Source of the DNA: Methylotenera versatilis 301
GTDB lineage: Bacteria > Pseudomonadota > Gammaproteobacteria > Burkholderiales > Methylophilaceae
Direction: 5' to 3'
Length of the DNA stretch: 64,000 nucleotides
Assembly (NCBI RefSeq): GCF_000093025.1
Contig: NC_014207.1
Span: forward strand, 310,001 to 374,000
This document shows, in pieces, positions 46,743 through 56,933 of the stretch (positions are counted from its first letter, which is position 1; each line of letters begins with the position of its first letter). Under the pieces are notes generated by a model. That model searched no databases and was not told the origin of the DNA. It saw nothing but the letters and a program-made list of their open reading frames with translations. A program made the position numbers and the translations under genes.

Positions 46743-46757
46743 TGGTGCGTTAATTCA

Positions 46758-47180
46758 ATGGCTGATTTCACCTCAACTAAACCTTATATGGTACGCGCTA
46801 TACACGAATGGTGTATGGATAATGGCTGTACGCCGCATTTGCTGGTCGCGGTAGATAGTCACACCCGCGTACCTGTAGCGTATGTTAAAAATGGTGAAAT
46901 TGTATTGAATGTGAACTATACGGCGACCAAAGATTTGCTGATCGATAATGAAGCTATTAGCTTTTCAGCAAGATTCGGCGGTGTTTCGCAAAACCTCTAT
47001 GTACCTATGCATGCAGTAAAAGGTATTTTTGCACGTGAAAATGGTCAGGGAATGTTTTTTGAAATAGAGGACGCTTCACTTTATGCAGGTAAGGATGAGG
47101 CATCAGATGGCCAGGCAGAGCCTTCTGAAGATAAAAATGCAATAAAAAGTAAAAAACCTACATTAACTATCGTAAAGTAG
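46758..47180 (+). CDS. sspB: ClpXP protease specificity-enhancing factor SspB
   Basis: A 140-residue adaptor that delivers ssrA-tagged proteins to ClpXP. The N-terminal fold (KPYMVRAIHEWCMDNGCTPHLLVAVD) is followed by an acidic linker and the C-terminal ClpX-binding tail KKPTLTIVK, comparable to the Pro-Leu-Val-Val-Lys type tail of E. coli SspB. The last bases form one arm of a terminator hairpin. Confidence 0.94.
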   Translation: MADFTSTKPYMVRAIHEWCMDNGCTPHLLVAVDSHTRVPVAYVKNGEIVLNVNYTATKDLLIDNEAISFSARFGGVSQNLYVPMHAVKGIFARENGQGMFFEIEDASLYAGKDEASDGQAEPSEDKNAIKSKKPTLTIVK

Positions 47181-47192
47181 GTTACTTTTTTT
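47151..47192 (+). terminator. Rho-independent terminator overlapping the sspB stop
   Basis: Arms AACCTAC (47155-47161) and GTAGGTT (47177-47183) flank a 15-base loop, with an A-run before and ACTTTTTTT after. It ends the sspAB transcript just before the tRNA promoter. Confidence 0.8.
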
Positions 47193-47208
47193 AAAATATC
47201 AGTATAAT
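47182..47208 (+). promoter_or_regulatory. Probable promoter of the tRNA-tuf operon
   Basis: TATAAT at 47203-47208 is a consensus -10, 18 bases before the first tRNA and followed by an ACGC discriminator. The -35 (TTACTT near 47182) is weak and spaced by about 15. The GC-rich discriminator fits stringent control of stable RNA genes. Confidence 0.55.
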
Positions 47209-47225
47209 ACGCAACTCAAATAAAC

Positions 47226-47301
47226 GCCGGATTAGCTCAGTTGGTAGAGCAGCGCACTTGTAATGCGAAGGTCGTCAGTTCGATTCCGACATCCGGCACC
47301 A
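47226..47301 (+). tRNA. tRNA-Thr(TGT)
   Basis: A 76-base cloverleaf: acceptor GCCGGAT pairs with ATCCGGC, anticodon loop CTTGTAA with TGT, T-loop GTTCGATTC, encoded CCA. First of a four-tRNA cluster ahead of tuf. Confidence 0.97.
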
Positions 47302-47374
47302 AATTCTTAAACATTTACCCTTTTATACAATTTGACAGCCAGTCGAATTTTCAGCATAATCGTGGGTTCGGTTT

Positions 47375-47462
<88 letters not shown>

Positions 47463-47535
47463 TTTGTAACACACCGATTTTGCAAAAGTAGTAGTTGTAT
47501 AGTTTGAGCCTGTTGGCGCTGGTTAAGGTGGATGC

Positions 47536-47611
47536 GCGGGTGTAGCTCAGTTGGTAGAGCTTCAGTTTTCCAAACTGAATGTCGCGAGTTCGAGTCTCGT
47601 CGCCCGCTCCA
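47536..47611 (+). tRNA. tRNA-Gly(TCC)
   Basis: A 76-base tRNA: acceptor GCGGGTG with CGCCCGC, anticodon loop TTTCCAA with TCC, discriminator T, encoded CCA. Confidence 0.97.
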
Positions 47612-47634
47612 AAGACTGGGTACGCAGAACAAGC

Positions 47635-47709
<75 letters not shown>

Positions 47710-47769
47710 AATGATGTGTTAAAGGTTGGTTGTTGTATCAACTTGATTTAAGTAAGTTTTAATTTGAAC

Positions 47770-47795
47770 AAGTTTTATTAATTTTAATAAAACTT
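47770..47795. repeat. AT-rich perfect inverted repeat in the tuf leader
   Basis: Two 12-base arms, AAGTTTTATTAA and its exact complement, separated by TT, 33 bases before the tuf ATG. It may form a weak mRNA hairpin or be a regulatory site. Confidence 0.65.
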
Positions 47796-47828
47796 ATAGT
47801 TAATAAAATATTGTAAAGGACTGAAGCA

Positions 47829-49019
47829 ATGGCAAAAGGTAAATTTGAGCGGACCAAGCCGCACGTTAACGTAGGCACAATTGGCCACGTTGACCATGGT
47901 AAAACAACACTAACGGCAGCGATTACAACAATCCTGTCTAAAAAATTCGGTGGCGAAGCAAAAGCCTACGATCAAATTGACGCAGCACCAGAAGAAAAAG
48001 CACGTGGTATTACGATTAATACTGCCCACGTTGAATACGAAACAGCTAACCGCCACTACGCACACGTAGACTGTCCAGGCCACGCCGACTATGTTAAAAA
48101 CATGATCACCGGCGCAGCACAAATGGACGGCGCGATCTTAGTATGTTCAGCAGCTGACGGTCCTATGCCACAAACACGTGAACACATCCTATTAGCACGT
48201 CAAGTTGGCGTACCTTATATCGTTGTTTACCTAAACAAAGCAGACTTAGTAGACGATGCTGAATTATTAGAACTCGTTGAAATGGAAGTGCGTGACTTGC
48301 TCAGCAAATACGACTTCCCAGGTGACGATACACCAATCATCACAGGCTCAGCACGTGCAGCATTAGAAGGCGACCAAACAGAAATCGGCGAGCCATCAAT
48401 CTTCCGTCTTGCAGATGCATTAGACAACTACATCCCAATGCCAGAACGCGCAATTGACGGTACATTCTTAATGCCGGTTGAAGATGTATTCTCAATCTCT
48501 GGTCGTGGTACTGTAGTAACTGGTCGTATTGAACGCGGCATCATCAAAGTCGGTGAAGAAATTGAAATTGTTGGTCTAAAACCAACCGTAAAAACAACCT
48601 GTACTGGTGTTGAAATGTTCCGTAAATTACTAGACCAAGGTATGGCTGGTGATAACGTAGGTGTATTACTACGTGGTACAAAACGTGAAGACATCGAACG
48701 TGGTCAAGTATTAGCTAAATCAGGCTCAATCAAACCACACACAAAATTCACAGCAGAAATCTACGTGCTAGGTAAAGATGAAGGTGGTCGTCACACACCA
48801 TTCTTCCAAGGTTACCGTCCACAATTCTACTTCCGTACTACAGACGTAACGGGCGCAGTAGAATTGCCAGCAGGAACAGAAATGGTCATGCCAGGTGATA
48901 ACGTATCAATCACAGTGACATTGATCTCACCAATCGCGATGGAAGAAGGCTTGCGCTTCGCTATTCGTGAAGGTGGTCGTACTGTGGGTGCTGGTGTGGT
49001 GGCTAAGATTATTGAGTAA
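47829..49019 (+). CDS. tuf: Elongation factor Tu
   Basis: A 396-residue GTPase that delivers aminoacyl-tRNA to the ribosome. G motifs are [22 protein letters not shown] and NKADLVDD; the switch I segment [19 protein letters not shown] is intact, and the C-terminal [16 protein letters not shown] is standard. Synonymous choice shows strong bias, as expected for an abundant protein. It is the copy lying between tRNA genes and secE; a second copy would be expected after fusA, outside the window. Confidence 0.98.
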   Translation: MAKGKFERTKPHVNVGTIGHVDHGKTTLTAAITTILSKKFGGEAKAYDQIDAAPEEKARGITINTAHVEYETANRHYAHVDCPGHADYVKNMITGAAQMDGAILVCSAADGPMPQTREHILLARQVGVPYIVVYLNKADLVDDAELLELVEMEVRDLLSKYDFPGDDTPIITGSARAALEGDQTEIGEPSIFRLADALDNYIPMPERAIDGTFLMPVEDVFSISGRGTVVTGRIERGIIKVGEEIEIVGLKPTVKTTCTGVEMFRKLLDQGMAGDNVGVLLRGTKREDIERGQVLAKSGSIKPHTKFTAEIYVLGKDEGGRHTPFFQGYRPQFYFRTTDVTGAVELPAGTEMVMPGDNVSITVTLISPIAMEEGLRFAIREGGRTVGAGVVAKIIE

Positions 49020-49035
49020 TAAAAAGTTTTAAATA

Positions 49036-49068
49036 AAAAGCTACGCTAACAACCCAGCGTGGCTTTTT
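49036..49068 (+). terminator. Hairpin terminator/attenuator after tuf
   Basis: Arms GCTACGCT and AGCGTGGC (one mismatch-type G-T pair) flank AACAACCC, with an A-run before and TTTTT after. The tRNA-Trp and secE genes follow on the same strand, so it may attenuate rather than stop transcription fully. Confidence 0.75.
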
Positions 49069-49096
49069 AAGTTGTGAGGCGTTAAGCCTAAACTAC

Positions 49097-49172
49097 AGGC
49101 CAATAGCTCAATTGGTAGAGTATCGGTCTCCAAAACCGAGGGTTGGGGGTTCGACACCCTCTTGGCCTGCCA
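49097..49172 (+). tRNA. tRNA-Trp(CCA)
   Basis: A 76-base tRNA: acceptor AGGCCAA with TTGGCCT, anticodon loop CTCCAAA with CCA, encoded CCA end. It lies between tuf and secE, the conserved position in Proteobacteria. Confidence 0.97.
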
Positions 49173-49224
49173 AATTTGAAGTGATGTTTTAGACATTATT
49201 TAAGTAACGCTAATTAAGTGAATT

Positions 49225-49572
49225 ATGATCAACAAAATTAAGTTGTTGGTGGCATTTTTGCTACTCGCTGCAGGCATTGCAGGATTTTACCTGTTGGCAG
49301 ACAAAGCTACCGTGTTGCGTATACTTGCGGTGCTTGCTGGCTTAGGTGCTTCTGTTGCGGTGCTGTGGACAACGCCTATTGGTCAGCAGTCGCTTGTGTT
49401 TATCGGTGAGGCTGTAGCTGAGGCGCGTAAAGTGGTGTGGCCGACACGTAAAGAAACAACGCAAACTACTATGGTGGTCTTTGTGTTGGTGGTGATCATG
49501 GCTGCATTCTTAGCGGTGGTTGATATCGGATTTGCATTTATGGTGCAGTGGTTAATGGGACGGGGCGCGTAA
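49225..49572 (+). CDS. secE: Preprotein translocase subunit SecE
   Basis: A 115-residue SecE of the three-helix type: two N-terminal helices ([19 protein letters not shown] and [16 protein letters not shown]), the conserved cytoplasmic [21 protein letters not shown], then the essential third helix. It is part of the SecYEG channel. The stop overlaps the nusG start (TAATG). Confidence 0.95.
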   Translation: MINKIKLLVAFLLLAAGIAGFYLLADKATVLRILAVLAGLGASVAVLWTTPIGQQSLVFIGEAVAEARKVVWPTRKETTQTTMVVFVLVVIMAAFLAVVDIGFAFMVQWLMGRGA

Positions 49573-50108
49573 TGAGTATGAAATGGTACGCGGTACAAGC
49601 TTTCTCAGGTTTTGAGAAGTCAGTGCAAAAGGGACTGGAAGAGCGCATCGTTCGCACTGGTCTGCAAGAGCAATTTGGTCAGATTCTAGTTCCAATCGAA
49701 GAAGTGATTGAGATGAAGGCTGGTCAAAAAACCATTTCTGAGCGCAAGCTTTATCCTGGTTATGTTTTAGTGCAAATGGCTATGACTGACGAAAGTTGGC
49801 ATTTGGTTAAAAGTACGCCACGCGTAACAGCATTTATTGGTGGTAGCGCACAAAAGCCTACTCCAATCAAAGACAAAGAAGTAGATATCATCTTGCAGCG
49901 CATTGATGATAGTAAAAGTAATCCTACGCAAAAACTCACCTTTGAAAAAGGCGAGTCAGTACGCATTGTTGACGGTCCATTTAAAGATTTTTCTGGCAAC
50001 GTTGAAGATGTTAACTACGAGAAGAGTAAGTTACATGTGTCTGTTGTGATTTTTGGACGCTCTACACCAGTTGAACTTGAGTTCAGTCAAATCGAAAAAG
50101 AAGTTTAG
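49572..50108 (+). CDS. nusG: Transcription termination/antitermination factor NusG
   Basis: A 178-residue NusG. The NGN domain begins [24 protein letters not shown] and contains [15 protein letters not shown], with [13 protein letters not shown]. The C-terminal KOW domain has [26 protein letters not shown] start it at ATG 49572, which overlaps the secE stop, as in the usual secE-nusG pair; ATG 49578 is also possible. Confidence 0.96.
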   Translation: MSMKWYAVQAFSGFEKSVQKGLEERIVRTGLQEQFGQILVPIEEVIEMKAGQKTISERKLYPGYVLVQMAMTDESWHLVKSTPRVTAFIGGSAQKPTPIKDKEVDIILQRIDDSKSNPTQKLTFEKGESVRIVDGPFKDFSGNVEDVNYEKSKLHVSVVIFGRSTPVELEFSQIEKEV

Positions 50109-50188
50109 TAAGTCGTTGTATTTAAGTAGTTATGTTTAACGGGGAGCTAAAGTAATTTGGCGATATTACCCATTTTAGGAGTTATACC

Positions 50189-50620
50189 ATGGCAAAGAAA
50201 GTCATTGGCTACATCAAACTGCAGATTCCTGCAGGTAAAGCCAACCCAAGTCCACCAGTCGGTCCAGCATTGGGTCAACGCGGTTTGAATATTATGGAAT
50301 TCTGTAAGGCATTTAATGCTGCAACGCAAGGCGTAGAGCCAGGCTTGCCAATTCCAGTAGTGATTACAGCATTTGCTGATAAGAGCTTCACATTTGTGAT
50401 GAAAACGCCTCCGGCGACTATTCTTATCAAAAAAGCGGCGAACATCACTAAAGGTTCACCACGTCCGCATACTGATAAAGTGGGCAAAATTACTCGTAAA
50501 CAAGCTGAAGAAATTGCTACAACAAAAATGCCTGACTTAACAGCGTCAGATATGGATGCTGCAGTACGTACTATTGCAGGTAGTGCACGTAGTATGGGTA
50601 TTGAAGTGGAGGGCGTATAA
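50189..50620 (+). CDS. rplK: 50S ribosomal protein L11
   Basis: A 143-residue L11 ([29 protein letters not shown] at the start; conserved [13 protein letters not shown]). It forms the GTPase-associated centre on 23S rRNA with L10-L12. It precedes rplA by 1 base. Length is usual. Confidence 0.97.
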   Translation: MAKKVIGYIKLQIPAGKANPSPPVGPALGQRGLNIMEFCKAFNAATQGVEPGLPIPVVITAFADKSFTFVMKTPPATILIKKAANITKGSPRPHTDKVGKITRKQAEEIATTKMPDLTASDMDAAVRTIAGSARSMGIEVEGV

Positions 50621-50621
50621 C

Positions 50622-51308
50622 ATGGCTAAAAGAATTGATGCACTACGTGCAAAAGTAGACCGTAACAAACTTTATCCAGTGACTGATGGTTTAACTATCG
50701 TTAAAGAAAATGCAACTGCAAAATTCAATGAATCAATTGATGCTGTTGTGAATCTAGGTATTGATGCTCGTAAATCTGACCAATTGGTTCGTGGTGCTTT
50801 AGTGTTGCCTAACGGAACAGGTAAAACAACACGCGTTGCAGTTTTTGCGCAAGGTGCACAAGCTGAAGCGGCTAAAGCTGCTGGTGCTGATATCGTTGGT
50901 TTTGAAGATTTGGCTGAGCAAGTTAAAGCTGGTGTAATGGATTTTGATATTGTTATTGCAACGCCAGATGCAATGCGTATCGTTGGTGCTTTAGGTCAAA
51001 TCTTAGGCCCACGTGGTTTAATGCCAAATCCAAAAGTAGGTACTGTAACTCCTGATGCTGCTACTGCTGTTAAAAACGCAAAAGCTGGTCAAGTGCAATA
51101 CCGTACAGATAAAGGCGGTATTATCCATTGCACAATCGGTCGCGCTTCTTTCACGGTTGAGCAATTACAAGGCAACTTGTTAGCTTTGGTGGATGCTTTA
51201 AATAAAGCAAAACCAGCTTCAACAAAAGGTGTTTACCTTAAGAAGCTATCTATCTCTAGCACTATGGGTGCTGGTGTACGTGTAGATCAAGCAAGTTTAG
51301 TAGCGTAA
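50622..51308 (+). CDS. rplA: 50S ribosomal protein L1
   Basis: A 228-residue L1 of the 50S stalk; it also represses its own rplKA mRNA in enterics. [15 protein letters not shown] is the family signature, and the end [21 protein letters not shown] is typical. The true start is ATG 50622, just after the rplK stop; an upstream in-frame ATG lies inside rplK. Confidence 0.97.
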   Translation: MAKRIDALRAKVDRNKLYPVTDGLTIVKENATAKFNESIDAVVNLGIDARKSDQLVRGALVLPNGTGKTTRVAVFAQGAQAEAAKAAGADIVGFEDLAEQVKAGVMDFDIVIATPDAMRIVGALGQILGPRGLMPNPKVGTVTPDAATAVKNAKAGQVQYRTDKGGIIHCTIGRASFTVEQLQGNLLALVDALNKAKPASTKGVYLKKLSISSTMGAGVRVDQASLVA

Positions 51309-51646
51309 TAAAGAATGATGATTGGGGCTTGCAAGCCCCAATCGCAAAGGGCTTTGGGCTCATTGATAAGTCTGAGTTTTATTAATCAATGAGGTTATCA
51401 AAGACCGTAGGTGTCCGAAAAGACTTAATGTCAGCGGTTTCTCGGTGGGTGAAGAAGTGAAATTTACTTTAACCTCTGCTTTGAATTTGCTAAACCCTAC
51501 GCAGATGGCGTATCCCTAAACAGGAAAAATATCTCCCAGTGAATGGTCGCCGTAAAATGGTTTTTAGTGTTTTTAATACTAAAAGCAGATTCTGTTTTAG
51601 TAATAATTTATTGTTAGAACAGAGATTTTAACGGAAGGAGAAGACC
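51309..51646 (+). promoter_or_regulatory. rplJL leader region (L10 leader-like) between rplA and rplJ
   Basis: A 338-base gene-free stretch. It begins with a 24-base perfect palindrome (51320-51343, left arm GATTGGGGCTTG), then a second inverted repeat with arms CTCATTGAT (51359) and ATCAATGAG (51385). It ends in a structured leader containing CCCTACGCAGATGGCG and AAGGAG before the TTG start. Position and length fit the mRNA leader where L10-(L12)4 binds to repress rplJL translation. The first palindrome probably ends or processes the rplKA message. Confidence 0.6.
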
Positions 51647-52138
51647 TTGAGTCTAAATCTTACAGAGAAAAAAGCAGTAGTTGCTGAAGTAAGCGCGCAA
51701 GTTGCGGAAGCTCAAGCAATTGTTCTTGCTGAATATCGTGGTATGGGCGTGGCTGACATGACTGTATTACGCTCAGATGCTAGAAAATCAGGCGTGTATC
51801 TACGTGTGTTGAAAAACTCACTAGTGCGCCGTGCAGTTGAAGGCACAGCATTTTCAGCATTAGCAGATAGCATGATTGGCCCGTTGGTGTTTGGTATTTC
51901 ATCAGACCCAGTTGCTGCGGCTAAAGTGTTGAACAATTTTGCAAAAACTAACGACAAGTTCGTGATTAAAGCGGGTGCAATTCCGAATCAGTTGATGGAT
52001 GTTGCTGGCGTACAAGCCTTAGCGTCTACACTAAGTCGCGAAGAGTTGCTTGCTAAGTTTGCTCGTACGCTCAACGAAGTGCCAACCAAATTCGCTCGCG
52101 CGATGGCGGCAATTCGTGATGCTAAAGAAGCAGCTTAA
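51647..52138 (+). CDS. rplJ: 50S ribosomal protein L10
   Basis: A 163-residue L10, base of the L7/L12 stalk. The N-terminal RNA-binding domain has [26 protein letters not shown] and [14 protein letters not shown]; the C-terminal helix that binds L12 dimers ends in [20 protein letters not shown]. The start is a TTG at 51647 with AAGGAG 6 bases upstream. Confidence 0.96.
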   Translation: MSLNLTEKKAVVAEVSAQVAEAQAIVLAEYRGMGVADMTVLRSDARKSGVYLRVLKNSLVRRAVEGTAFSALADSMIGPLVFGISSDPVAAAKVLNNFAKTNDKFVIKAGAIPNQLMDVAGVQALASTLSREELLAKFARTLNEVPTKFARAMAAIRDAKEAA

Positions 52139-52177
52139 TTCATTTAACTACATTATTTATTTATAGGGAATATTCAA

Positions 52178-52555
52178 ATGGCAATTACAAATGCAGATAT
52201 TTTAGATGCAGTAGGCAAGATGTCAGTTTTAGATTTGACAGCATTTATTAAAGAAATCGAAGAAAAATTTGGCGTATCAGCAGCTGCCGTAGCAGTAGCA
52301 GCTGGCGCTGGCGCTGGTGCACCAGCTGCAGCAGCTGCAGAGCAAACTGAGTTCACAGTTATGATTTTAACTGCTGGCGAACAAAAAGTTAGCGCAATTA
52401 AAGCAGTTCGTGAAATCACTGGTTTAGGCTTGAAAGAAGCTAAAGACCTAGTTGATGGCGCACCTAAAGCAGTTAAAGAAGGTGTTTCAAAAGCTGATGC
52501 TGATGCAGCATTGAAAAAATTGATTGAAGCTGGCGCGACTGGCGAACTTAAGTAA
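52178..52555 (+). CDS. rplL: 50S ribosomal protein L7/L12
   Basis: A 125-residue stalk protein: N-terminal dimerisation helices ([16 protein letters not shown]), an Ala/Gly hinge (about 38-55), and the C-terminal factor-binding domain with [21 protein letters not shown]. It lies 39 bases after rplJ. Confidence 0.97.
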   Translation: MAITNADILDAVGKMSVLDLTAFIKEIEEKFGVSAAAVAVAAGAGAGAPAAAAAEQTEFTVMILTAGEQKVSAIKAVREITGLGLKEAKDLVDGAPKAVKEGVSKADADAALKKLIEAGATGELK

Positions 52556-52578
52556 TTAGTTCGTTTTAGTGTTATTTA

Positions 52579-52619
52579 GGCTGACGGGAGACCGTCAGCC
52601 TTCGCCGTTTATAGCGGCG
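52579..52619 (+). terminator. Tandem hairpins between rplL and rpoB
   Basis: A 9-base-arm hairpin (GGCTGACGG / CCGTCAGCC, GAGA loop, 52579-52600) is followed by CGCCG / CGGCG (52603-52619). No T-run follows. As in E. coli this gap probably attenuates or processes the message so that rpoBC is made in lower amounts than L12. Confidence 0.6.
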
Positions 52620-52749
52620 TAAAAAATGTAACAAAATGTAATTAAATTTCGTACTTAACATGAAGTTAGAAATAAAAATACTTTCAACGTTTTAGATTCA
52701 ACTCTAGAACAAGTATTTTAATTTCTGCCCTCAAACATTAGGAGATGCA

Positions 52750-55700
52750 ATGAGCTATTCCTTCACCGAAAAGAAACGCCTTCGTAAAAGTTTCGCCAAG
52801 CGCGAAAGTGTTCAAGAAATTCCATACTTACTTGCAATGCAGTTAGAGTCATACAAAGCATTCTTGCAAGCAGAAATCCCAGCAGATAAGCGTACAGAAG
52901 ATGGTTTGCAATCTACTTTCGCTTCAGTTTTCCCTATCATCAGCCATTCAGGTAATGCGCGTTTAGATTACGTTAGCTATCAATTAGGCGCTGAGCCTTT
53001 TGATGTAAAAGAGTGTCAACAGCGTGGTTTAACTTACGCTGCACCTTTGCGCGTAAAAGTTCGTTTGACCATTATGGACAAAGAAGCTTCTAAGCCAACA
53101 GTTAAAGAAGTGAAAGAGCAAGAAGTTTACATGGGCGAATTGCCTTTGATGACGGAAAATGGCTCATTTGTGATTAACGGTACTGAGCGTGTGATTGTTT
53201 CTCAATTACATCGTAGCCCAGGCGTGTTCTTTGAGCATGATCGTGGTAAAACACATAGCTCAGGTAAATTGCTATTCTCAGCACGTATCATTCCTTACCG
53301 TGGCTCGTGGTTAGATTTCGAGTTTGATCCTAAAGATTACTTGTATTTCCGTATCGATCGTCGCCGTAAAATGCCAGTGACCATTTTGCTTAAAGCACTT
53401 GGTTATACGCCAGAGCAAATCATCGCTACATTCTTTGACTTCGATACTTTCCACGTCAGTGCAAAAGGTGTTGAGTTCACATTAGTGCCTGATCGTCTAC
53501 GTGGCGAAGTGGCTAAATTTGACATCGTAGCTAAAGATGGTGAAGTATTAGTTGCAAAAGACAAGCGTATTACCGTAAAACATATCCGTGATATGGAAAA
53601 AGCTGGCGTGAGCAAAATTGCTGTGCCACAAGACTTTATTCTAGGTCGTGCGATTGGTAAAAATATTGTTGATAAAGAAACTGGCGAAATCGTTGCGAAT
53701 GCCAATGATGAAATTACAGAATCATTGTTAGAGAAATTAATTGACGCAAAAGTAGGCGAAATTAATACCCTTTATTCTAATGACTTAGATCACGGCGACT
53801 ATATCTCTCAAACATTACGTATTGATGAAATTCCTGATCAATATAGTGCACGTGTTGCGATTTACCGCATGATGCGCCCAGGCGAGCCGCCAACTGAAGA
53901 TTCAGTAGAAGCGCTATTTAATGGTTTATTCTTCAATGAAGATCGTTATGATTTGTCACGCGTAGGTCGTATGAAGTTTAATCGTCGTGCATTCCCTGAA
54001 AAAGCGGAAGATCGTCAATCAAACTGGATGCGTAAGTTCTACGAGACGGTAGGTCCACGTGGTGCTGAAGGTGCGTACATTCTTTCAAATGACGATATCC
54101 TTGCTGTTATTGGCGTTTTGCTAGAGTTACGCAATGGCCGTGGCGAAATCGATGATATTGACCATTTAGGTAATCGTCGTATTCGTTCAGTAGGCGAGTT
54201 GGCAGAAAATCAATTCCGTACAGGTCTAGTTCGTGTAGAGCGCGCTGTTAAAGAGCGTTTGTCACAAGCTGAATCAGACAACTTGATGCCGCATGACTTG
54301 ATTAACGCTAAACCAGTATCTAGCGCAATTCGTGAATTCTTTGGCTCAAGCCAATTGTCACAGTTTATGGATCAAACCAATCCATTGTCTGAAATTACGC
54401 ATAAACGCCGTATCTCAGCACTTGGCCCTGGTGGTTTGACACGTGAACGCGCAGGTTTCGAAGTGCGTGACGTTCACTCAACCCACTATGGTCGTATGTG
54501 TCCGATTGAAACACCTGAAGGTCCAAACATTGGTTTGATTAACTCATTGGCTTTGTATGCACGTACTAATGAATACGGTTTCTTAGAAACACCGTATCGT
54601 CGTGTAGAAGGCAATAAAGTGTCTGACACTATTGACTATCTTTCAGCCATTGAAGAAAGCCAGTACATGATCGCGCAAGCGAACACAGACTTAGATGCTA
54701 AGAACATGTTTGTTGAAGACTTGGTCTCATCACGTCATCACAACGAGTTCACCATGACGCAGCCAGATCGCGTTCAATATATGGACGTTGCGCCTGGTCA
54801 AATTGTATCTGTTGCGGCTTCATTGATTCCATTCTTGGAACACGATGATGCGAACCGCGCATTGATGGGTGCCAACATGCAACGTCAAGCAGTGCCTTGT
54901 CTACGTGCTGAAAAAGCCGTGGTTGGTACAGGTATTGAGCGTACTGTAGCGGTCGACTCTGGTACGACAGTGCAAGCGCGTCGTGGCGGTTTGGTAGATT
55001 ACGTTGATTCTGGTCGTATCGTGGTTCGTGTAAACGATGATGAAGCAAAAGATGGTGAAGTTGGTGTAGATATTTACAACTTAACTAAATATACACGGTC
55101 AAACCAGAACACAAACATTAACCAACGTCCATTGGTTCGCGTAGGCGATAAATTGGCACGCGGTGATGTGATTGCCGATGGTGCTTCAACGGATATGGGT
55201 GAGTTGGCTTTAGGTCAAAACATGTTAGTTGGCTTTATGCCTTGGAATGGTTATAACTACGAAGACTCGATTTTGATTTCAGAGCGCGTAGTTGCAGATG
55301 ACCGCTACACTTCAATTCACATTGAAGAGCTAACTGTTGTTGCTCGCGATACGAAACTTGGTGCTGAAGAAATCACACAAGATATTTCAAACCTAAGCGA
55401 GCGTATGTTAGGTCGTTTGGATGAAGTGGGTATTATTTATATCGGTGCTGATGTTGAGGCGGGCGATGTTCTAGTTGGTAAAGTGACTCCAAAAGGTGAA
55501 ACACAACTGACGCCAGAAGAGAAATTGTTACGCGCTATTTTCGGTGAAAAAGCTTCTGATGTTAAAGATACTTCATTGCGCGTGCCATCAGGCATGAGCG
55601 GTACAGTGATTGACGTACAAGTGTTTACACGTGAAGGTTTAGAGCGTGATTCACGTGCGCAACAAATTATTGATGATCAGTTAACTCATTACAAACAAGA

Positions 55701-56922
55701 CTTAGCCGACCAAATGCGTATTGTTGAAGACGATGCATTCGGACGTATTCGTCGCTTGATTGAAGGTAAAACTGCAACTGGTGGTCCTAATAAACTGAAA
55801 AAAGGCGATGTGCTAACTGCTGAGTATTTAGCTTCAGTAGGTCGCTATGACTGGTTTGATATTCGCTTAACTGACGAAGAAACAGCACGTCAATTAGAGC
55901 AATTGAAAGACAGTTTGGCTCAAGCACGTGTTAACTTTGACAGCAAATTTGAAGAGAAAAAACGTAAATTAACGCAAGGTGATGAGTTGCCAGCTGGCGT
56001 ACAGAAAATGGTTAAAGTGTATTTAGCTGTTAAACGTCGCATTCAGCCTGGTGATAAAATGGCCGGTCGTCACGGTAACAAGGGTGTTATTTCAAAAATC
56101 TGTCCAATCGAAGATATGCCGCACATGGCGGATGGTACACCTATGGACATCGTGTTGAACCCACTAGGTGTTCCTTCACGTATGAACATCGGTCAGATTC
56201 TAGAAGTTCACTTGGGCTGGGCTGCTAAAGGTCTAGGTTTGCGTATTGATGAAATGTTACGCGAAGAAGCTAAAGTAGCTGATATCCGTAAGTTCCTTGA
56301 GCAAATCTACAACGACAGCACAGGTAAAAAAGAAGATATCAATTCGTTTACTGACACTGAAGTATTAGAACTTGCACGTAACCTAACAAACGGCGTGCCT
56401 TTCGCAACGCCAGTATTTGATGGTGCAGCAGAATCTGATATTAAAGCGATGCTAGATTTAGCTTACCCCGATGATGCAGCGCGTACTAAACAGTTGAAAT
56501 TCCATGCTGGTAAGACGCAAGTGACGTTATTCGATGGTCGCACAGGTGATGCATTTGAACGTCCAGTCACTGTTGGTTATATGCACGTATTGAAATTGCA
56601 TCACTTGGTTGATGACAAAATGCATGCACGTTCAACAGGTCCTTACTCATTAGTCACGCAACAACCATTGGGCGGTAAAGCACAATTTGGTGGTCAGCGT
56701 TTCGGTGAGATGGAGGTTTGGGCGCTTGAAGCTTATGGTGCTTCATATACATTACAAGAAATGCTGACAGTGAAGTCTGATGACGTCACTGGTCGTACAA
56801 AAGTATATGAAAATATTGTTAAAGGCGAACACAAAATTGATGCTGGTATGCCGGAATCATTCAACGTGTTAGTGAAAGAAATTCGTTCACTTGCTATCGA
56901 CATTGACCTAGACAGAAACTAA
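52750..56922 (+). CDS. rpoB: RNA polymerase beta subunit
   Basis: A 1390-residue beta subunit of RNA polymerase. The rifampicin region (about residues 532-562, [20 protein letters not shown] then [11 protein letters not shown]) has the common sensitive-type residues. [46 protein letters not shown] and the C-terminal [25 protein letters not shown] are standard. It is slightly longer than the E. coli protein (1342). The stop is followed after 11 bases by rpoC. Confidence 0.98.
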   Translation: MSYSFTEKKRLRKSFAKRESVQEIPYLLAMQLESYKAFLQAEIPADKRTEDGLQSTFASVFPIISHSGNARLDYVSYQLGAEPFDVKECQQRGLTYAAPLRVKVRLTIMDKEASKPTVKEVKEQEVYMGELPLMTENGSFVINGTERVIVSQLHRSPGVFFEHDRGKTHSSGKLLFSARIIPYRGSWLDFEFDPKDYLYFRIDRRRKMPVTILLKALGYTPEQIIATFFDFDTFHVSAKGVEFTLVPDRLRGEVAKFDIVAKDGEVLVAKDKRITVKHIRDMEKAGVSKIAVPQDFILGRAIGKNIVDKETGEIVANANDEITESLLEKLIDAKVGEINTLYSNDLDHGDYISQTLRIDEIPDQYSARVAIYRMMRPGEPPTEDSVEALFNGLFFNEDRYDLSRVGRMKFNRRAFPEKAEDRQSNWMRKFYETVGPRGAEGAYILSNDDILAVIGVLLELRNGRGEIDDIDHLGNRRIRSVGELAENQFRTGLVRVERAVKERLSQAESDNLMPHDLINAKPVSSAIREFFGSSQLSQFMDQTNPLSEITHKRRISALGPGGLTRERAGFEVRDVHSTHYGRMCPIETPEGPNIGLINSLALYARTNEYGFLETPYRRVEGNKVSDTIDYLSAIEESQYMIAQANTDLDAKNMFVEDLVSSRHHNEFTMTQPDRVQYMDVAPGQIVSVAASLIPFLEHDDANRALMGANMQRQAVPCLRAEKAVVGTGIERTVAVDSGTTVQARRGGLVDYVDSGRIVVRVNDDEAKDGEVGVDIYNLTKYTRSNQNTNINQRPLVRVGDKLARGDVIADGASTDMGELALGQNMLVGFMPWNGYNYEDSILISERVVADDRYTSIHIEELTVVARDTKLGAEEITQDISNLSERMLGRLDEVGIIYIGADVEAGDVLVGKVTPKGETQLTPEEKLLRAIFGEKASDVKDTSLRVPSGMSGTVIDVQVFTREGLERDSRAQQIIDDQLTHYKQDLADQMRIVEDDAFGRIRRLIEGKTATGGPNKLKKGDVLTAEYLASVGRYDWFDIRLTDEETARQLEQLKDSLAQARVNFDSKFEEKKRKLTQGDELPAGVQKMVKVYLAVKRRIQPGDKMAGRHGNKGVISKICPIEDMPHMADGTPMDIVLNPLGVPSRMNIGQILEVHLGWAAKGLGLRIDEMLREEAKVADIRKFLEQIYNDSTGKKEDINSFTDTEVLELARNLTNGVPFATPVFDGAAESDIKAMLDLAYPDDAARTKQLKFHAGKTQVTLFDGRTGDAFERPVTVGYMHVLKLHHLVDDKMHARSTGPYSLVTQQPLGGKAQFGGQRFGEMEVWALEAYGASYTLQEMLTVKSDDVTGRTKVYENIVKGEHKIDAGMPESFNVLVKEIRSLAIDIDLDRN

Positions 56923-56933
56923 GGAGAACAGAC

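Noticed and set aside
54749-55048. 99-codon antisense open frame inside rpoB
   Set aside because: Shadow of a strongly biased gene; no start context or family features.
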